This document shows positions 35,351 through 47,384 of a stretch of DNA of 64,000 bases, piece by piece; positions within the stretch are counted from its first letter, which is position 1, and the number at the start of each line of letters is the position of its first letter. Under the pieces are notes generated by a model that made no database searches, was not told where the DNA came from, and saw only the letters and a list, made by a program, of their open reading frames with translations. The translations under genes were made by a program, and so were the position numbers. The DNA is from Sclerotinia nivalis (lineage: Eukaryota; Ascomycota; Leotiomycetes; Helotiales; Sclerotiniaceae), in assembly GCA_029531795.1 (NCBI GenBank), contig JAPEIS010000005.1, positions 62,001 to 126,000 of the forward strand, read 5' to 3'.

Positions 35351-36759
35351 TAAATAATTCAGTCAGTTGTATTTCAGATAAGTGAATCGATAATTCATAA
35401 TGAGAAAACTTTCGATTCATATAAAAAGATACCAACCAGTCAATCACTGATCAAATAGGGATATTGGAGTCATACCATGAGGAAGCTAGTGATCAATAGC
35501 CAGTTTTCAGCATTTTTGGATATTATGATTATCATTTTTGAAAGTGTAGTAAAGATCCAAAGATCTCATGTCTGTGCCTGATTGTACTTTTCCCGACGAT
35601 GATATGTGGGAAGGTATCCACGAAGCAAGAATTTTGCATTGTGGCACGAAATATCTAGGACTTTCTTGTCGGGCTGATACATGAGAAGCATTTTTGCGGT
35701 GAATGATCACAATAAGAGCTTGAGTTTTTGTGTGGGCATGTAGAAGTGGACGAAAACAATGAAACTAAATTGGTGATATACTGGCTTATGCCTGTTCCAA
35801 CTTCAAGCTGCAAGAGAAACTTTCGAATGCCTTTGAGAATAATAGATATATAAAGGTAATGGTGTTTTTGGATGTAGTCCTGCTAATGTTCAAAAGATTT
35901 TGCGCTAATATATCTTTCCACACAAAGACAGACGCAGAGTCTTTCACTCGATGTGCAGGGAAAATGATGCGAATTCCCATGAAAACATGCAAATGTGATG
36001 ATAAAACGTTGTGCTGCGGAGAATAAATATTGCATTACATATCAATATAACACAATGAAATTCTAGACTAAAAATCGAGCTTTTCCCCTTTACGGTGCCA
36101 GATGATGCTTTTTTCTCACCCATCAATATATACACAAGAGAAAGGTCGTTATTCCTTTTCTTTTGTCGCATGATATCACTCTTCCCTACTATTATCAAAG
36201 CACTACTTCTATTCAGAATCACGAAGCTTGGTACCGTATAACATCTGAGGACTCGATAGTAAATAAAGCCTTTACTAGGCCGTCGATTTAAGGGAACTAG
36301 CAGAAGAAACAACCGAGCGGCAACCATTATGACGAACACTCGTAAAGTAATTAAGCAAATTGACTCCTTGAGTCATTTGTGAATGAATCTGAGAATCATT
36401 CCAGAATTCCAGACTATACAATCTGACAACTTGAGGAACTTGAACCAGCAACAACTTGGCGATGAACTTGTACCGTCCGAGGTAGAAGCTGTTAGCATGA
36501 AGTATATGTTGAGAATGAAGCAATAGCATCAAAATCTCAGAAACTGGACAGAAATATTCAAGGCCAATCTTATCAATGCTGTGAAATAGCGATGGTGATG
36601 ATATATCAATGAAAAATGGTATGAGGAGTGACTAGTGTAGTTCTCTACATACTTGTAGATATAATTGACATACCAAGACTTGTAAAGTAACCAACAGCGA
36701 CGATGGTCTAATTTCAATGAACAAAAGTATAAGAAGTGATGTATATATATATATATATA
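35351..36759. other. AT-rich intergenic tract ending in an (AT)n microsatellite
   Basis: No supported gene; overlapping minus-strand frames at 35507-36717 are featureless. The tract ends in an uninterrupted TA run (about 36742-36759) into which the transposon is inserted. Confidence 0.5.
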
Positions 36760-38610
36760 ACGTGGTTTATCATCGAGTGGCCCATATCATCGAGTGGACC
36801 ACTTTTCCCTCAATTCACACCTTCAAATCTATATTATTCAACAACAATTGAATCAATTGATTAAAACTATTAAGAATCTAACAATCTAGGATCTATTACA
36901 TTGTTTTGACAAGTTCTTGAATTATGACCTGGTTTTCCACACTTACTACAGCACCTATTAGAAGATGCTTCCCTATTAGGATTTCCTCCATTTTGATGCT
37001 CGTCGCGTTGAATTTGAATATCAATTTTTTGCTGAGATAATATATTTATAGCCTTTTGTCCAGTAAGTACTTCTCCTTGATGTAATTGAGTTTTTTTTGT
37101 ACGTCGATGTTTGCTTAATGCCTCATTTGCTTTCCGAAGTGTACGAATCTTTGCATTTAAAAGTGTATTTTCATGTGCTAATCTTTCTGTACCTTTAGCT
37201 AAAGCTAGTATAGTTTCGAATATAGGTGTAGGGGAGCTTGATTGATGATGAGTTATTCGAGATTTTATTAAAGTTGATTGTGAAAGAGCTTCAGTTGGAT
37301 TGTGAGGGGTTTGAGAGATCTATAAGTCTAGATCGAAAGAAGGGGGAGTAGGTGTGTGAATTCGAATATCTAGTTTCGAAAGTACAGTTTCAGGATCAAA
37401 TGGTATTAAATCTGTTCCTCGAAATCCTGATTTCATATTCTGAATTGTAATTGATTCTTGATATGCAGTTTTGAAAGTTATAAAGAATTCAATCTTTGAA
37501 ATATGATTGATATGTGCCTTGATAAATCCATCAATTTGAGTACTATATGAACGTTTCAGATTACCAAAACAGCTAATATCAAGTGGTTGAGTTAAATGAT
37601 TTGAATGTAATGGTAACTTTAGATATATAATATCATTTTCTTTGCAGTATGATTGAAAAGCTATTGATTCATAGTTTTCATGCCTATCTAGCACCAACAT
37701 TCGATATTTGCTCTTTTTTCGATTCAGAGTATACTTATTGAAGTATTTCAACTATTCTAAACCTATCTCATTGTTTGTCCATCTATTGGAAGTAGGTTTA
37801 ATAACCCAATCTACAGGAAAATCGGTTTCGGTATACCAATTAGAAAGATGAATCTGTTTTTGAACCACTAGAAATAGGGGTATAATTTCATTCTCCCCAT
37901 TACTACATATAATCACTGTAGCCCACTCTCTATTGTCTGATTGTATTGCCTTGCTTTTGCTATTTCGTTCAGCACTAGTTACAATTATTCCAGGATATAT
38001 TATATCCATCATAAAGCCGGTTTCATTGAAGTTATAAAAATCGCAATCGAGAATACCATATTTTGCCTGTATATTCGAAACTAGACAAAACCATTCTTCG
38101 ATAAGTTTGGGATCTTCGTAGAAAGCTCTTTGAAAATCATAAACATAACTAAAATGCATCTTTAATTCTATATAATGCTTTACAAATCGATGAGCTCAGA
38201 GTTTTCCAACCTTCTTTGCCTTTTACGATTGAAGAATATAATTCGCTATATCTTCTATACCCTTAAACTTAGATGGAAACCCTCTACTATCTATATCAAG
38301 TATATATTGAACAATCACTTCCTCTTCCAATTCTGTAATATTATAACGATTCGCTCGAGTTTCCGTACGAGGCACTAAACCATCCATTCTGTGTTGAAGA
38401 GTTGTACGAGGGATATTATAGAGCTTAGCAGCCTTTCGAGTGCTTAGTTTTTTATCTTTATGAATAGCTTCGATAGCTAATAATATTCGAGCTTCTTGAT
38501 TATTTGATTGCATAATAAATGATTGATAAATCGCGTGTCGAAGTTGAAGGTGTGAATTGAGGGAAAAGTGGTCCACTCGATGATATGGGCCACTCGATGA
38601 TAAACCACGT
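36760..38610 (-). mobile_element. Pogo/Fot1-type DNA transposon with 67-bp perfect TIRs
   Basis: The 1,851-bp element has identical inverted ends at 36760-36826 and 38544-38610, starting ACGTGGTTTATCATCGAG. It is flanked by TA on both sides (36758-36759 and 38611-38612), the target duplication of the Tc1/mariner superfamily. Inside each TIR a 12-bp motif ATCATCGAGTGG occurs twice, a likely transposase-binding pair. It carries one transposase frame on the minus strand, now broken by stops. Perfect TIRs imply recent insertion or mobilisation in trans. Confidence 0.93.
36870..38513 (-). pseudogene. Pogo/Fot1 transposase, four in-frame stops
   Basis: One continuous 548-codon frame runs from ATG at 38513 to TAA at 36870. 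An N-terminal psq-type helix-turn-helix (STRKAAKLYNIPRTTLQHRM) is followed by a CENP-B-like second DNA-binding region and a DDE-1 domain: FNETGF, LDRHENY and HLTQPLDISCF. The C-terminus has a coiled-coil-prone stretch and a CCHC zinc knuckle (CSKCGKPGHNSRTC). Stops are TAA at 38223, TGA at 38196, TAG at 37752 and TAG at 37320. No frameshift is present. The first acidic position reads Asn (FNET instead of FDET), and Arg replaces the usual Gly beside the second Asp. Each stop is one transition away from a Gln or Trp codon. The start at 38513 gives the usual short N-terminus; a Met at 38576 within the TIR is less likely. Confidence 0.88.
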
Positions 38611-38612
38611 TA

Positions 38613-39455
38613 CATATCTAGATATCAATGATTCGGTGATAATTGTGAGTGATAATTTGGCGATGACGATATAGATACGTACCTATATATAACGGATAAC
38701 GTAATAATTCGAGTAAAGTGGCTGATTCAAATAAAACATCCTGTGGCTTTTTGTTGTGGATGTGGCGCACCGTTTAAAGGTCAATGATCAGTAATTTTGA
38801 TTGGACAATAATTAATTTTCTATTCAAAATTTAATGCATTACTAATCCATTTTTTTTCCGTGTTTGAGTTTTGCCGCATTTCCCATTCCACCTTCCACAT
38901 TCCATATTTCTTACTTAACTCTCCTTCCGTATTTGTTCATTTCAGTACCGATTTCTTGGTGCGGAGTTATCATTGTCGCTATGGGAATTTTTGATTGAGA
39001 TTTTGTTTCATATTTTGTTCTTTTTCTGTTCTTCCTACTATTCCAAGTAGTATTACATCTTGCCGCTGTCGTTTCCAACTGTTTTGATTCCCAATCATTC
39101 CCATCTTCCTGTATCTACATAGCAATTTTGTATCTATTGCTCTTTCTATATATTACAATCCATTCATTACTATCTCCCTAACATCTCATCTATCTTGGCC
39201 GTGATAGTCACCCGTATCTTATTTAACACAGCCTTCTTTCGCCTTTGCTTGGCCTCTTGGATCTTGGGTTCTGAACAATACATGACGATTTGACCACATA
39301 ATACGAGACTAACCGCATTCTTTCGACGGGGACGATATGATAAAGTCACTTCTCTAGCTATCACCATAATATCATATCTTCGGCGCGTTCTCACACATAG
39401 CATGCGCTTCAGTACATCTATCTAATCCATCGATCAAAAGGCTCCCATCGCCACT
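38613..39455. other. Intergenic, upstream region of the ABC transporter
   Basis: T-rich stretches near 38845-39040. The 77-codon minus-strand frame at 39170-39403 has no recognisable feature and is probably chance. Confidence 0.4.
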
Positions 39456-42400
39456 ATGGGATTGCTCCGCCAAATACGGACTTTGACGAGAAAAAATATC
39501 CTCATCACACTCAATCGACATACATTTAGCACATCGATACGCGCATTCATCCTCCCAGTCGCATTAATCATATTCCTTAGTTATGCCAGAAATCTATTCA
39601 TACCTCCTTCGACTTACGGTATTGGCTCGAGCCACACCATTCGATCATTACCAGAAGGGCTCAATGCCGCGACAGGTGGACGAAATACTTTAGCGTTTGT
39701 AAATAATGGTTTAACCGGCGGAGATATTGATGGTGTTATTGCTGCATTAGCTTCGCAGGCCGAAGGTGTTGGAGCAAAGGTGCAACGTTTGACGACTGAA
39801 GCGGAACTGCTAGATATCTGTAAAAGTAGTTTGAGAGGAGCTACATCCTGTTATGGTGCCATTGTTTTCAATTCTTCTCCATCAGAAGGAACAGGAGGAA
39901 TATGGAACTACACCATGCGAGCGGACGGTGCATTTGGTACGGAGATTGATGTTACAAAGGATACAAATGATGCCGAGCTCTTCCTTCTGCCACTGCAGCG
40001 CGCTGTTGATTTTGCGATCGCCTCGAGAAATACAACAATCGATCAGACTGCTTTACCCACCACCGTTCACGAATATCCATATACTAGTCAGACTCAAAAG
40101 CAACGCGAGACTGCAATTCGAACAAACTATCAAACTGCTATTATCAATATACTTGGTGTCGCTTTCTTGATTGGTATGGTTGGGGTTACATATCATCTGA
40201 CTGGCTTCATTGCTTCCGAGCGAGAACTTGGAATGTCACAACTATTAGAAGCTATGATGCCCAATTTACGAAGATGGGAGCCTCAAGTAGCTAGGATAGT
40301 TTCATATCATCTAGCCTTTGATATCATTTACATACCAGGATGGATTATCATGGGTGTGGTTTTAGGGGTAGGAGTTTTTGCTCAAACTTCTATGGCTATT
40401 GTAATCATATTTCATGTTTTGGCCGGTCTTTCTCTCACATCATTCTCCATTCTGGGTGCAGCGTTTTTCAAGAAAGCTCAACTTAGCGGCATCAGTCTTG
40501 CAATCATCACACTCCTACTTGGTGTCCTTACTCAAGTCATTGATGTGACAAGTTCTGGAACTGTGGCAATCTTGAGTTTACTCTTCGCTCCATGTAATTA
40601 TGTATTTTTCTTAATTTTCATGGCTCGTTATGAAAGGCAAAATATTGGCACCAATCTTGTACAAGCCGCGCCAAACAATCCATGGTCGCTACCAGGAATT
40701 GCTCTATGGGTATTCTTGATCATTCAAATATTTGTCTATCCAATTCTGGGGGCTTTAGTGGAACGTTACCTCTTTGGGACGACATCTAAGGGGCGCTCAG
40801 TGGTTGGTCAAGGCTCCGAAAAGCATGCACAATCACTTGGATCCAATACCGTGGAGACCGTTAGATTGCAGAATTTCACGAAACATTACAGACCAAATTG
40901 GTTTCGACTCAAGACTGCTGGATTTACCAAGATTCCGAAGGCTACTGTCGTCGCTGTCAACGATTTAAGCTTGACCGCTAACAAAGGTCAAATCCTTGTC
41001 CTTCTTGGTGCTAATGGATCTGGAAAAAGCACCACCCTTGATGCCATCGCAGGATTAAATACTGTTACCAGTGGAAATATCACAGTTGATGGAACTGGAG
41101 GGTTGGGGATTGCTCCGCAGAAGAATGTGCTTTGGAATGAGCTTACAGTAGAGGAGCATATACGCATCTTCAACAGTCTCAAATCTACGGGTCCGCGGGA
41201 TAGCAAAGCGACTCTCAGAGAATTGATTACAGCAATCGACTTGGATCGGAAGATCGGCGCAAAATCTAAAACTTTGTCTGGTGGCCAAAAGCGAAAGCTT
41301 CAGCTAGGAATGATGTTCACTGGCGGAAGCTCAGTATGTTGTGTGGATGAAGTAAGTAGTGGACTGGATCCTTTGAGTAGAAGAAAGATCTGGGATATTC
41401 TTCTAGCTGAAAGAGGCTCACGAACTATCATTTTGACAACACATTTCCTTGATGAAGCGGATCTTCTTGCCGATCGTATTGCAATATTGTCTAAGGGTAC
41501 CCTTCGAGCCGAAGGTTCTTCTGTAGAGTTGAAGGAGAAGTTAGGTGGTGGTTATCGCATAAACCTTCCTATCGGCCACGAACACAAAGAACCCCCACAG
41601 GTTGAGGGTGTAAATCAACACGTATCGTTTGGTCAAATGACTTATGTAGCTCCAACCTCCAAACAAGCCGCACAAATTATCAAGCGTCTCGAAGAAGAGA
41701 ATATCACAGAATACCAGTTATCCGGTCCTACGATAGAAGATGTATTTCTACAATTAGCGGATGAGATTAGAGCCGAAAGCGAAGAGAGTCTTATCCTCAA
41801 AAACTTGTCATCTGACAACGAACAATCTGGGAAAGAAAAGGAACCTGTCAACAAACTCGCCATGGTCAGCACCCACGAGCGTCCAGCATTGGAGCTTTAT
41901 TCAGGTCAAAACATTGGATTCTTTCGTCAAGCGTGGGTCTTATTTAGGAAGAGGCTGACTGTTCTCCGACGAAATTACCTGCCCTACATTGCTGCTCTTC
42001 TTCTGCCGATCATTGCAGCTGGTCTTGTAACCCTTTTCCTAAAAGGATATAAAGGCGCCGGCTGTACACCAACGGATAGAGTCTCTGTTTCTGACTCGGA
42101 AAATCTCTTCGCGGTTGACAGGTATGATCTTGTTGTTGGACCATCCTCAAGGTTCACGACGGAAGTACTTACTTCGTTGTTTGAACCTTTATTATTCGGG
42201 TTGTTCCCTACTCAAGATCAAATTCAAAACCACACTCATCTCGTCGATACTTTACCTCAGTTCAATAGTTACATTGATCAGAATTTTGCCAGTGTCACCC
42301 CGTCAGGTTTCTTCCTTGATAATAGTGGTTCACAAACCACACTTGCCTACAAAGGAAATGGCCAGATCTATAATGCTGTATGGGGTCAGAATGTTATGGA

Positions 42401-44369
42401 TATATTGCTCACTAATATGACTATTGCTACACAATATTCACAATTCGATATTCCATGGGCACCATCAACGGGTAAATCATTACAGCTTGTCGTCTACTTT
42501 GGTCTTGCGATGTCCGCTTACCCAGGATTCTTCTCCTTGTATCCTACTGTCGAAAGAACCAGAAATATTCGAGGCCTCCAATACTCTAATGGTGTTCGCT
42601 CACTTCCATTATGGCTCTCATATGTAGCCTTCGACTTTATCCTCGTTCTCATCTCAAGTGCATTGAGTGTCATAATCTTTGCAGCCGCATCTTCAGTCTG
42701 GTACCATGTCGGCTATTTATTCATCATATTTGCACTTTTCGGTTTGGCCTCAATTTTGTTGTCATACGTTGTGTCACTTTTTGCCAGCACACAACTTTCC
42801 GCATTTGCGTTTGCAGCTGCTGGACAAGCCGTCATGTTTCTCATCTACTTAGTCGGATATCTTTGTACATTGACCTACGCTCCAATTAACGAAATTGATT
42901 CAACGCTCATCGTCGTGCATTTCGTTATTAGTGTTTTCACACCAATGGGAAGTCTTATACGAGCATTATTCATTGCATTGAATTTATTTTCTACTACATG
43001 TTCTGGTGAAGAATTGGCGCCTTACCCTGGAGGAATTTTACAGTATGGTGGACCGATCTTGTATTTAATCGTCCAGATATTTGCTCTTTTTGCCATTCTC
43101 CTCTGGTATGATAGTGGCTCTATAGTCGCTTGGTTCCGAAGGCATCGCACGTCATCCACCGCAGTCGCCGGAAATGAAATGCCTGCAGATAAAGAAATCG
43201 CGGAAGAACTTGTCAGAGTAAACTCATCAAACGATGGTCTTCGAGTTCTTCATCTGACCAAGAATTTCGGCTCTGTAACAGCAGTTGAAAATATGACATT
43301 TGGAATAAAGCGTGGTGAAGTATTTGCACTCCTTGGACCGAATGGTGCAGGGAAGTCCACTACGATATCTTTAATCCGTGGCGATATACAACCGAGCATG
43401 AATGGAGGAAATGTTTTTGTGGAGAATATTGAAATTAATAGACATCGCGCAGATGCAAGAGCTCATCTAGGAGTCTGTCCTCAATTTGATGCTATGGATC
43501 AAATGACCGTCTTGGAGCATCTTGCATTTTATGCACGCGTTAGAGGTGTCCCAGATGTTGAGCATAATGTCCAAGCTGTTCTTCAAGCTGTTGGTCTCCA
43601 GGCTTTTGCTTCTCGTATGGCAGCTAAACTCTCCGGCGGCAATAAACGAAAGTTATCTCTCGGCATCGCGTTAATCGGTAACCCGACTGTACTACTTCTT
43701 GACGAGCCGTCATCAGGTATGGATGCGGCTGCAAAGAGAGTTATGTGGAAAACCCTCGCTTCAGTTGTCCCAGGTCGTTCACTCTTGCTTACAACGCATA
43801 GTATGGAGGAAGCTGATGCATTGGCTGATCGTGCAGGTATCATGGCAAAAAGGATGTTGGCAATGGGAACTTCTGATCACTTGAGGAGCAAGTTTGGTGG
43901 TGCTTATTATGTTCATTTGGTCCTCAAAAGTGCTCCTCATACGACAGATGATGAGATATTGACATTAAGAGCTTGGATCGATGATAATTTCCGGAATGCG
44001 ATTATTGAAGATAAAACTTTCCACGGGCAAATGCGCTTCTCAGTTCCGATTTCTAGTTATTCTGATGTTCCAAAGCATCAAGGAGAGAAATTGAATGTAG
44101 AATCAGACGATGACGAAATTAGCAGCCTTGGCACAAGTAATCATGAAACTAAATTACGAGACACGGGGATAGGATCTTTGATTATGAAATTAGAGGATGA
44201 GAAGGAAAAATTGGGTTTGGAACATTATTCGGTTAGTCCGACGACGTTAGATCAGGTTTTCTTGACGATTGTTGGGAAACATAATGTAGAGGAGGAAAAT
44301 TATGCACCCCCTAAGGAGAAGAAGTGGCTTGGGGGTATGATGAAGTTGGGGAGGGGGAAGAAGGAATAG
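39456..44369 (+). CDS. Full-size ABC transporter, ABCA family
   Basis: A single 4.9-kb exon encodes 1,637 aa in the order TMD1-NBD1-TMD2-NBD2. The first membrane helix near residues 27-45 is followed by a large non-cytosolic loop and a helix cluster at about 230-440, the ABCA layout. NBD1 has Walker A LLGANGSGKST (about residue 517), signature LSGGQKRKL and Walker B CCVDEVSSGLD. NBD2 has Walker A LLGPNGAGKST (about 1292), Q-loop VCPQFDAMDQ, signature LSGGNKRKL and Walker B LLLDEPSSGMD. Both NBDs look catalytically competent. ABCA proteins move lipids or related compounds at organelle or plasma membranes. Filamentous ascomycetes usually have one or few. The acidic linker after NBD1 (ESEESL...NEQSGKEKE) may be regulatory. 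Confidence 0.95.
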   Translation: MGLLRQIRTLTRKNILITLNRHTFSTSIRAFILPVALIIFLSYARNLFIPPSTYGIGSSHTIRSLPEGLNAATGGRNTLAFVNNGLTGGDIDGVIAALASQAEGVGAKVQRLTTEAELLDICKSSLRGATSCYGAIVFNSSPSEGTGGIWNYTMRADGAFGTEIDVTKDTNDAELFLLPLQRAVDFAIASRNTTIDQTALPTTVHEYPYTSQTQKQRETAIRTNYQTAIINILGVAFLIGMVGVTYHLTGFIASERELGMSQLLEAMMPNLRRWEPQVARIVSYHLAFDIIYIPGWIIMGVVLGVGVFAQTSMAIVIIFHVLAGLSLTSFSILGAAFFKKAQLSGISLAIITLLLGVLTQVIDVTSSGTVAILSLLFAPCNYVFFLIFMARYERQNIGTNLVQAAPNNPWSLPGIALWVFLIIQIFVYPILGALVERYLFGTTSKGRSVVGQGSEKHAQSLGSNTVETVRLQNFTKHYRPNWFRLKTAGFTKIPKATVVAVNDLSLTANKGQILVLLGANGSGKSTTLDAIAGLNTVTSGNITVDGTGGLGIAPQKNVLWNELTVEEHIRIFNSLKSTGPRDSKATLRELITAIDLDRKIGAKSKTLSGGQKRKLQLGMMFTGGSSVCCVDEVSSGLDPLSRRKIWDILLAERGSRTIILTTHFLDEADLLADRIAILSKGTLRAEGSSVELKEKLGGGYRINLPIGHEHKEPPQVEGVNQHVSFGQMTYVAPTSKQAAQIIKRLEEENITEYQLSGPTIEDVFLQLADEIRAESEESLILKNLSSDNEQSGKEKEPVNKLAMVSTHERPALELYSGQNIGFFRQAWVLFRKRLTVLRRNYLPYIAALLLPIIAAGLVTLFLKGYKGAGCTPTDRVSVSDSENLFAVDRYDLVVGPSSRFTTEVLTSLFEPLLFGLFPTQDQIQNHTHLVDTLPQFNSYIDQNFASVTPSGFFLDNSGSQTTLAYKGNGQIYNAVWGQNVMDILLTNMTIATQYSQFDIPWAPSTGKSLQLVVYFGLAMSAYPGFFSLYPTVERTRNIRGLQYSNGVRSLPLWLSYVAFDFILVLISSALSVIIFAAASSVWYHVGYLFIIFALFGLASILLSYVVSLFASTQLSAFAFAAAGQAVMFLIYLVGYLCTLTYAPINEIDSTLIVVHFVISVFTPMGSLIRALFIALNLFSTTCSGEELAPYPGGILQYGGPILYLIVQIFALFAILLWYDSGSIVAWFRRHRTSSTAVAGNEMPADKEIAEELVRVNSSNDGLRVLHLTKNFGSVTAVENMTFGIKRGEVFALLGPNGAGKSTTISLIRGDIQPSMNGGNVFVENIEINRHRADARAHLGVCPQFDAMDQMTVLEHLAFYARVRGVPDVEHNVQAVLQAVGLQAFASRMAAKLSGGNKRKLSLGIALIGNPTVLLLDEPSSGMDAAAKRVMWKTLASVVPGRSLLLTTHSMEEADALADRAGIMAKRMLAMGTSDHLRSKFGGAYYVHLVLKSAPHTTDDEILTLRAWIDDNFRNAIIEDKTFHGQMRFSVPISSYSDVPKHQGEKLNVESDDDEISSLGTSNHETKLRDTGIGSLIMKLEDEKEKLGLEHYSVSPTTLDQVFLTIVGKHNVEEENYAPPKEKKWLGGMMKLGRGKKE

Positions 44370-47300
44370 ATTGTTGGTGTTTTGGTAAGGAGTTAGGAGA
44401 GATGAAAAGAAGGAATAGAGGGGAGTTGTGGAGCAGGGACTAAGAGATATATAATACCATCGATACCATAGTACACGGGATATGATTGCGCCGGATGGAG
44501 TTCTTTACACATAGATAATGATCACGGTAGATGTTATTTTTTTTCACAATGAAAATGAAGTACTTGCTTAGTTGGTGTCTATCTCTGGCTCTTCGTGAAC
44601 TTCAGCCCTCTTTTTATATACTATATATTCTTATGACAGTCCCCGAAGTTATAAAATTAGAGCAGTGGATTAGTGGGCGGGAAGGGGGGAGTGTGTTACC
44701 TACAATATCATTTTCATGGAATGAATGCAAGGGCGTGGGAGGGTTGATTATTACGAAATATCGCTCTGTGGAATTAAAGGGGTGGGATTTTCTTCAGATT
44801 GGTGGTGGGTTAATGTCTTGGAATTTTAATTTCATCTATTTACTTATAGTATCGTATTATTTTTTATTGATTTAATGGTATATATAAGACTTAGGTTTGT
44901 AGAGTAAGTATGTCAGGCTTCTTTCCTCTCCTTGGGCTCTACTCCTTTTTTCTAGGTGTTTTTTTGGCGTTTCCTCCAGTCTCTGCGGTCTCTGTGGTTC
45001 CTGGGGTATATGAATTAATGATTTAAGCATTATATCGATATCGAATCTCTAGCTACTTATGCTACGTGAAATTTTAGTAATTATACTGTAGATTTATTCA
45101 ATCAGCTTTGTTTTTTTTACTTTGTTTCTTTTTATACTAGGCGCTAGCGATTTGCTAGTTTAGCAAGTTTAGTTGTAGTCTAGTAGCTAGTGTATTCGAA
45201 CGAATACTTTGATTGGTTGGAGAAATGCTGGAATACTAGGTGAATGTCCAGAGTTTTATGGGAGGCTAGCTTGGTGGGGTGAGTGCAGATAGTTGGTTGC
45301 CTAGTTGGATTAGATTGGGGAATGGAATGGAAGTTATTCACTTCACTGGGTTGTGGTTAATGTTTACCGAGGAGATTTACCGAGGAGATTTGTGGTGAGT
45401 CGGGATATGATATTTGATATGTGATGGGGCAGGTTTGTATAGTAATTGTAAGAAGCGAAGAGAAGAGAAGGATAAGAGTAAGGATAAGGGGCTAGTTAGC
45501 CTCGGAAATTAGTGGGCGTTGTAACTTGCCGTAGTGGTGAAGTATATGACGAATGGAAAAGATATGGAAAATAAGGGAGCAAGTGAAGATTTGATGGATG
45601 TTTGGATGAAATTTTCCTAATCTGGAGGTATGATCTGGTGGAAGGTTACAACGGTGGAGAAATGGATTAATAGGTAGCCCGCATATAGATGTATAGTATA
45701 GAAAGTTGAGTTAGTAACTCCCAAATGCAACACTTCACAGAGTCAGTCAAAACCGACTAGCGTGCAAGCCAAGCAGACTAACCTCTTCCAAATCCACAAC
45801 ATCTGAGGACGAAAATCTTTTGATACGAGTTCCTCTACTAATCATCATTCACTTGCCACTTGCTAGGAGAGGAGGTGGTATATGTTGAATATGCATCTAG
45901 CATCTTAATTATGTTGTTGTAGATAGATGATAGGGCATAAAAATTTTCGGAAAGCGAGGATGGGATCTGATTAAGATGCCATATTCGTAGAAAAGAATAA
46001 ATCATCTGGATGTCAAATCTACCATTACAGTGGAAATCTAATCATCAAAATCTCTACTCACTTGATCTGTTATATGAAAGATATTCATGTTTGGTAATAG
46101 AAGACAGAGACCTTTTCTTAGTGAAGTAAATATTTTATTGTAACATGTTTGATTATCTATGACTTCACCCTCGTGTTGCAAACGAACTAAAATTCACACA
46201 TTGAGAGGAACATAAATTTATTATGCAACATTAAAGAGAGGTAGAATACTTGAAGCCGATTCCGGATAGCTATCCTACTATTCTATAACTGTCTACTTCA
46301 TCCCACTGAATTCTTAATGATACTACCTCGGCTATCTTCATTATACTATAAATCTTGCATAAATCGTAGTTATCTTAGTCTCGGTGAGTGAGAGTAGAAC
46401 GGGGAGACAATTAGGCTAGAATTGAAGGTGAACCCAGGAGCTGAAAGAAATTTCGGGAAAAGGAAAAGTAGCCAAGAGAAGCATGCGGACCTGAAGTGAA
46501 TAAATTATTCCCCGGGAAACATAACAGATCACTAATCAAAGGAGTAAGTGAATAGAATGGTAATGAAAGAATCAATATGATACCATCTAGTCTCTTCTAG
46601 AATTTTTATTCCTCGCTTTCGCTTAAGATTGACATTGTATAATTCTATGCACTTCTTTGGGATGTTAGGTTTCATTTACTGTCACTAGTATGTGACGTAG
46701 TAGAGTATGGCCTAAGGGGCTGAAAGATGCCTATCAACCGGTAGGGAATCTTCCTCGTAGATTATCAAATTACCTGGTTGCTCTTCTTGGCGGTTCGAAT
46801 AGATAGTTATGTATTATTTCATTGCGTAAAAGAGCTATTTACCTTATTATTGTGTTCAAGCCTCGAGTAAACCATGCCCGAGCATGCCTAAGTCAGGGGA
46901 AATGCTTGGCGTAGCCGAAAAATTTAATGTTATTAGACGTTCGCTACTACTCTATACTTTATAGAATAACGATATCACCTAGGTAATTGGACATCTGCAC
47001 TGTTGAATAATAATGGCTATTGATCGGAGATTAACCTTTTGGATACTTGGTTCCAGGGTCGATGCTGAAGAAAGAGAAGGAAAGAGGCTATGATAAAGTC
47101 ATAAAGGGTTGAGCTTCATCTTCTTTCCACAAGAATTTACAACAAGTTGGAATTCGTACATGATAAAGATACCTCAAGTTTGAACTTGATACACAACACA
47201 AAGACCACAAGCTTCAGCTTCGTACATAAAAAGGAGTCAACGACACGTTTGAACTTGAAAGGTGAAGTTTTTCTGCTGGAGCTGAGAGCGTTCAACAAAA

Positions 47301-47384
47301 GTCTACTCCCTTATCTATTTACTCAACTACTCCCAGTGTTGATGGTTCTACTGCCCGATAACTTGATAGATAATTACGCACAAA
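44370..47384. other. Gene-poor 3-kb AT-rich region
   Basis: No convincing gene. The only sizeable frame (44531-44875, plus) is featureless. A 15-bp unit containing ACCGAGGAGATTT is duplicated near 45366-45393, and 45455-45495 is a purine-rich GAAGAGAAG tract. I saw no transposase, tRNA or TIR structure here. Confidence 0.5.

Noticed and set aside
44531..44875. 114-codon frame after the ABC transporter
   Set aside because: Mixed hydrophobic low-complexity sequence, no homology signal, lies in a probable 3' region.
46740..46810. Possible tRNA because of GGTTCGAAT
   Set aside because: No matching acceptor stem or D-arm is found upstream or downstream of the T-loop-like sequence.
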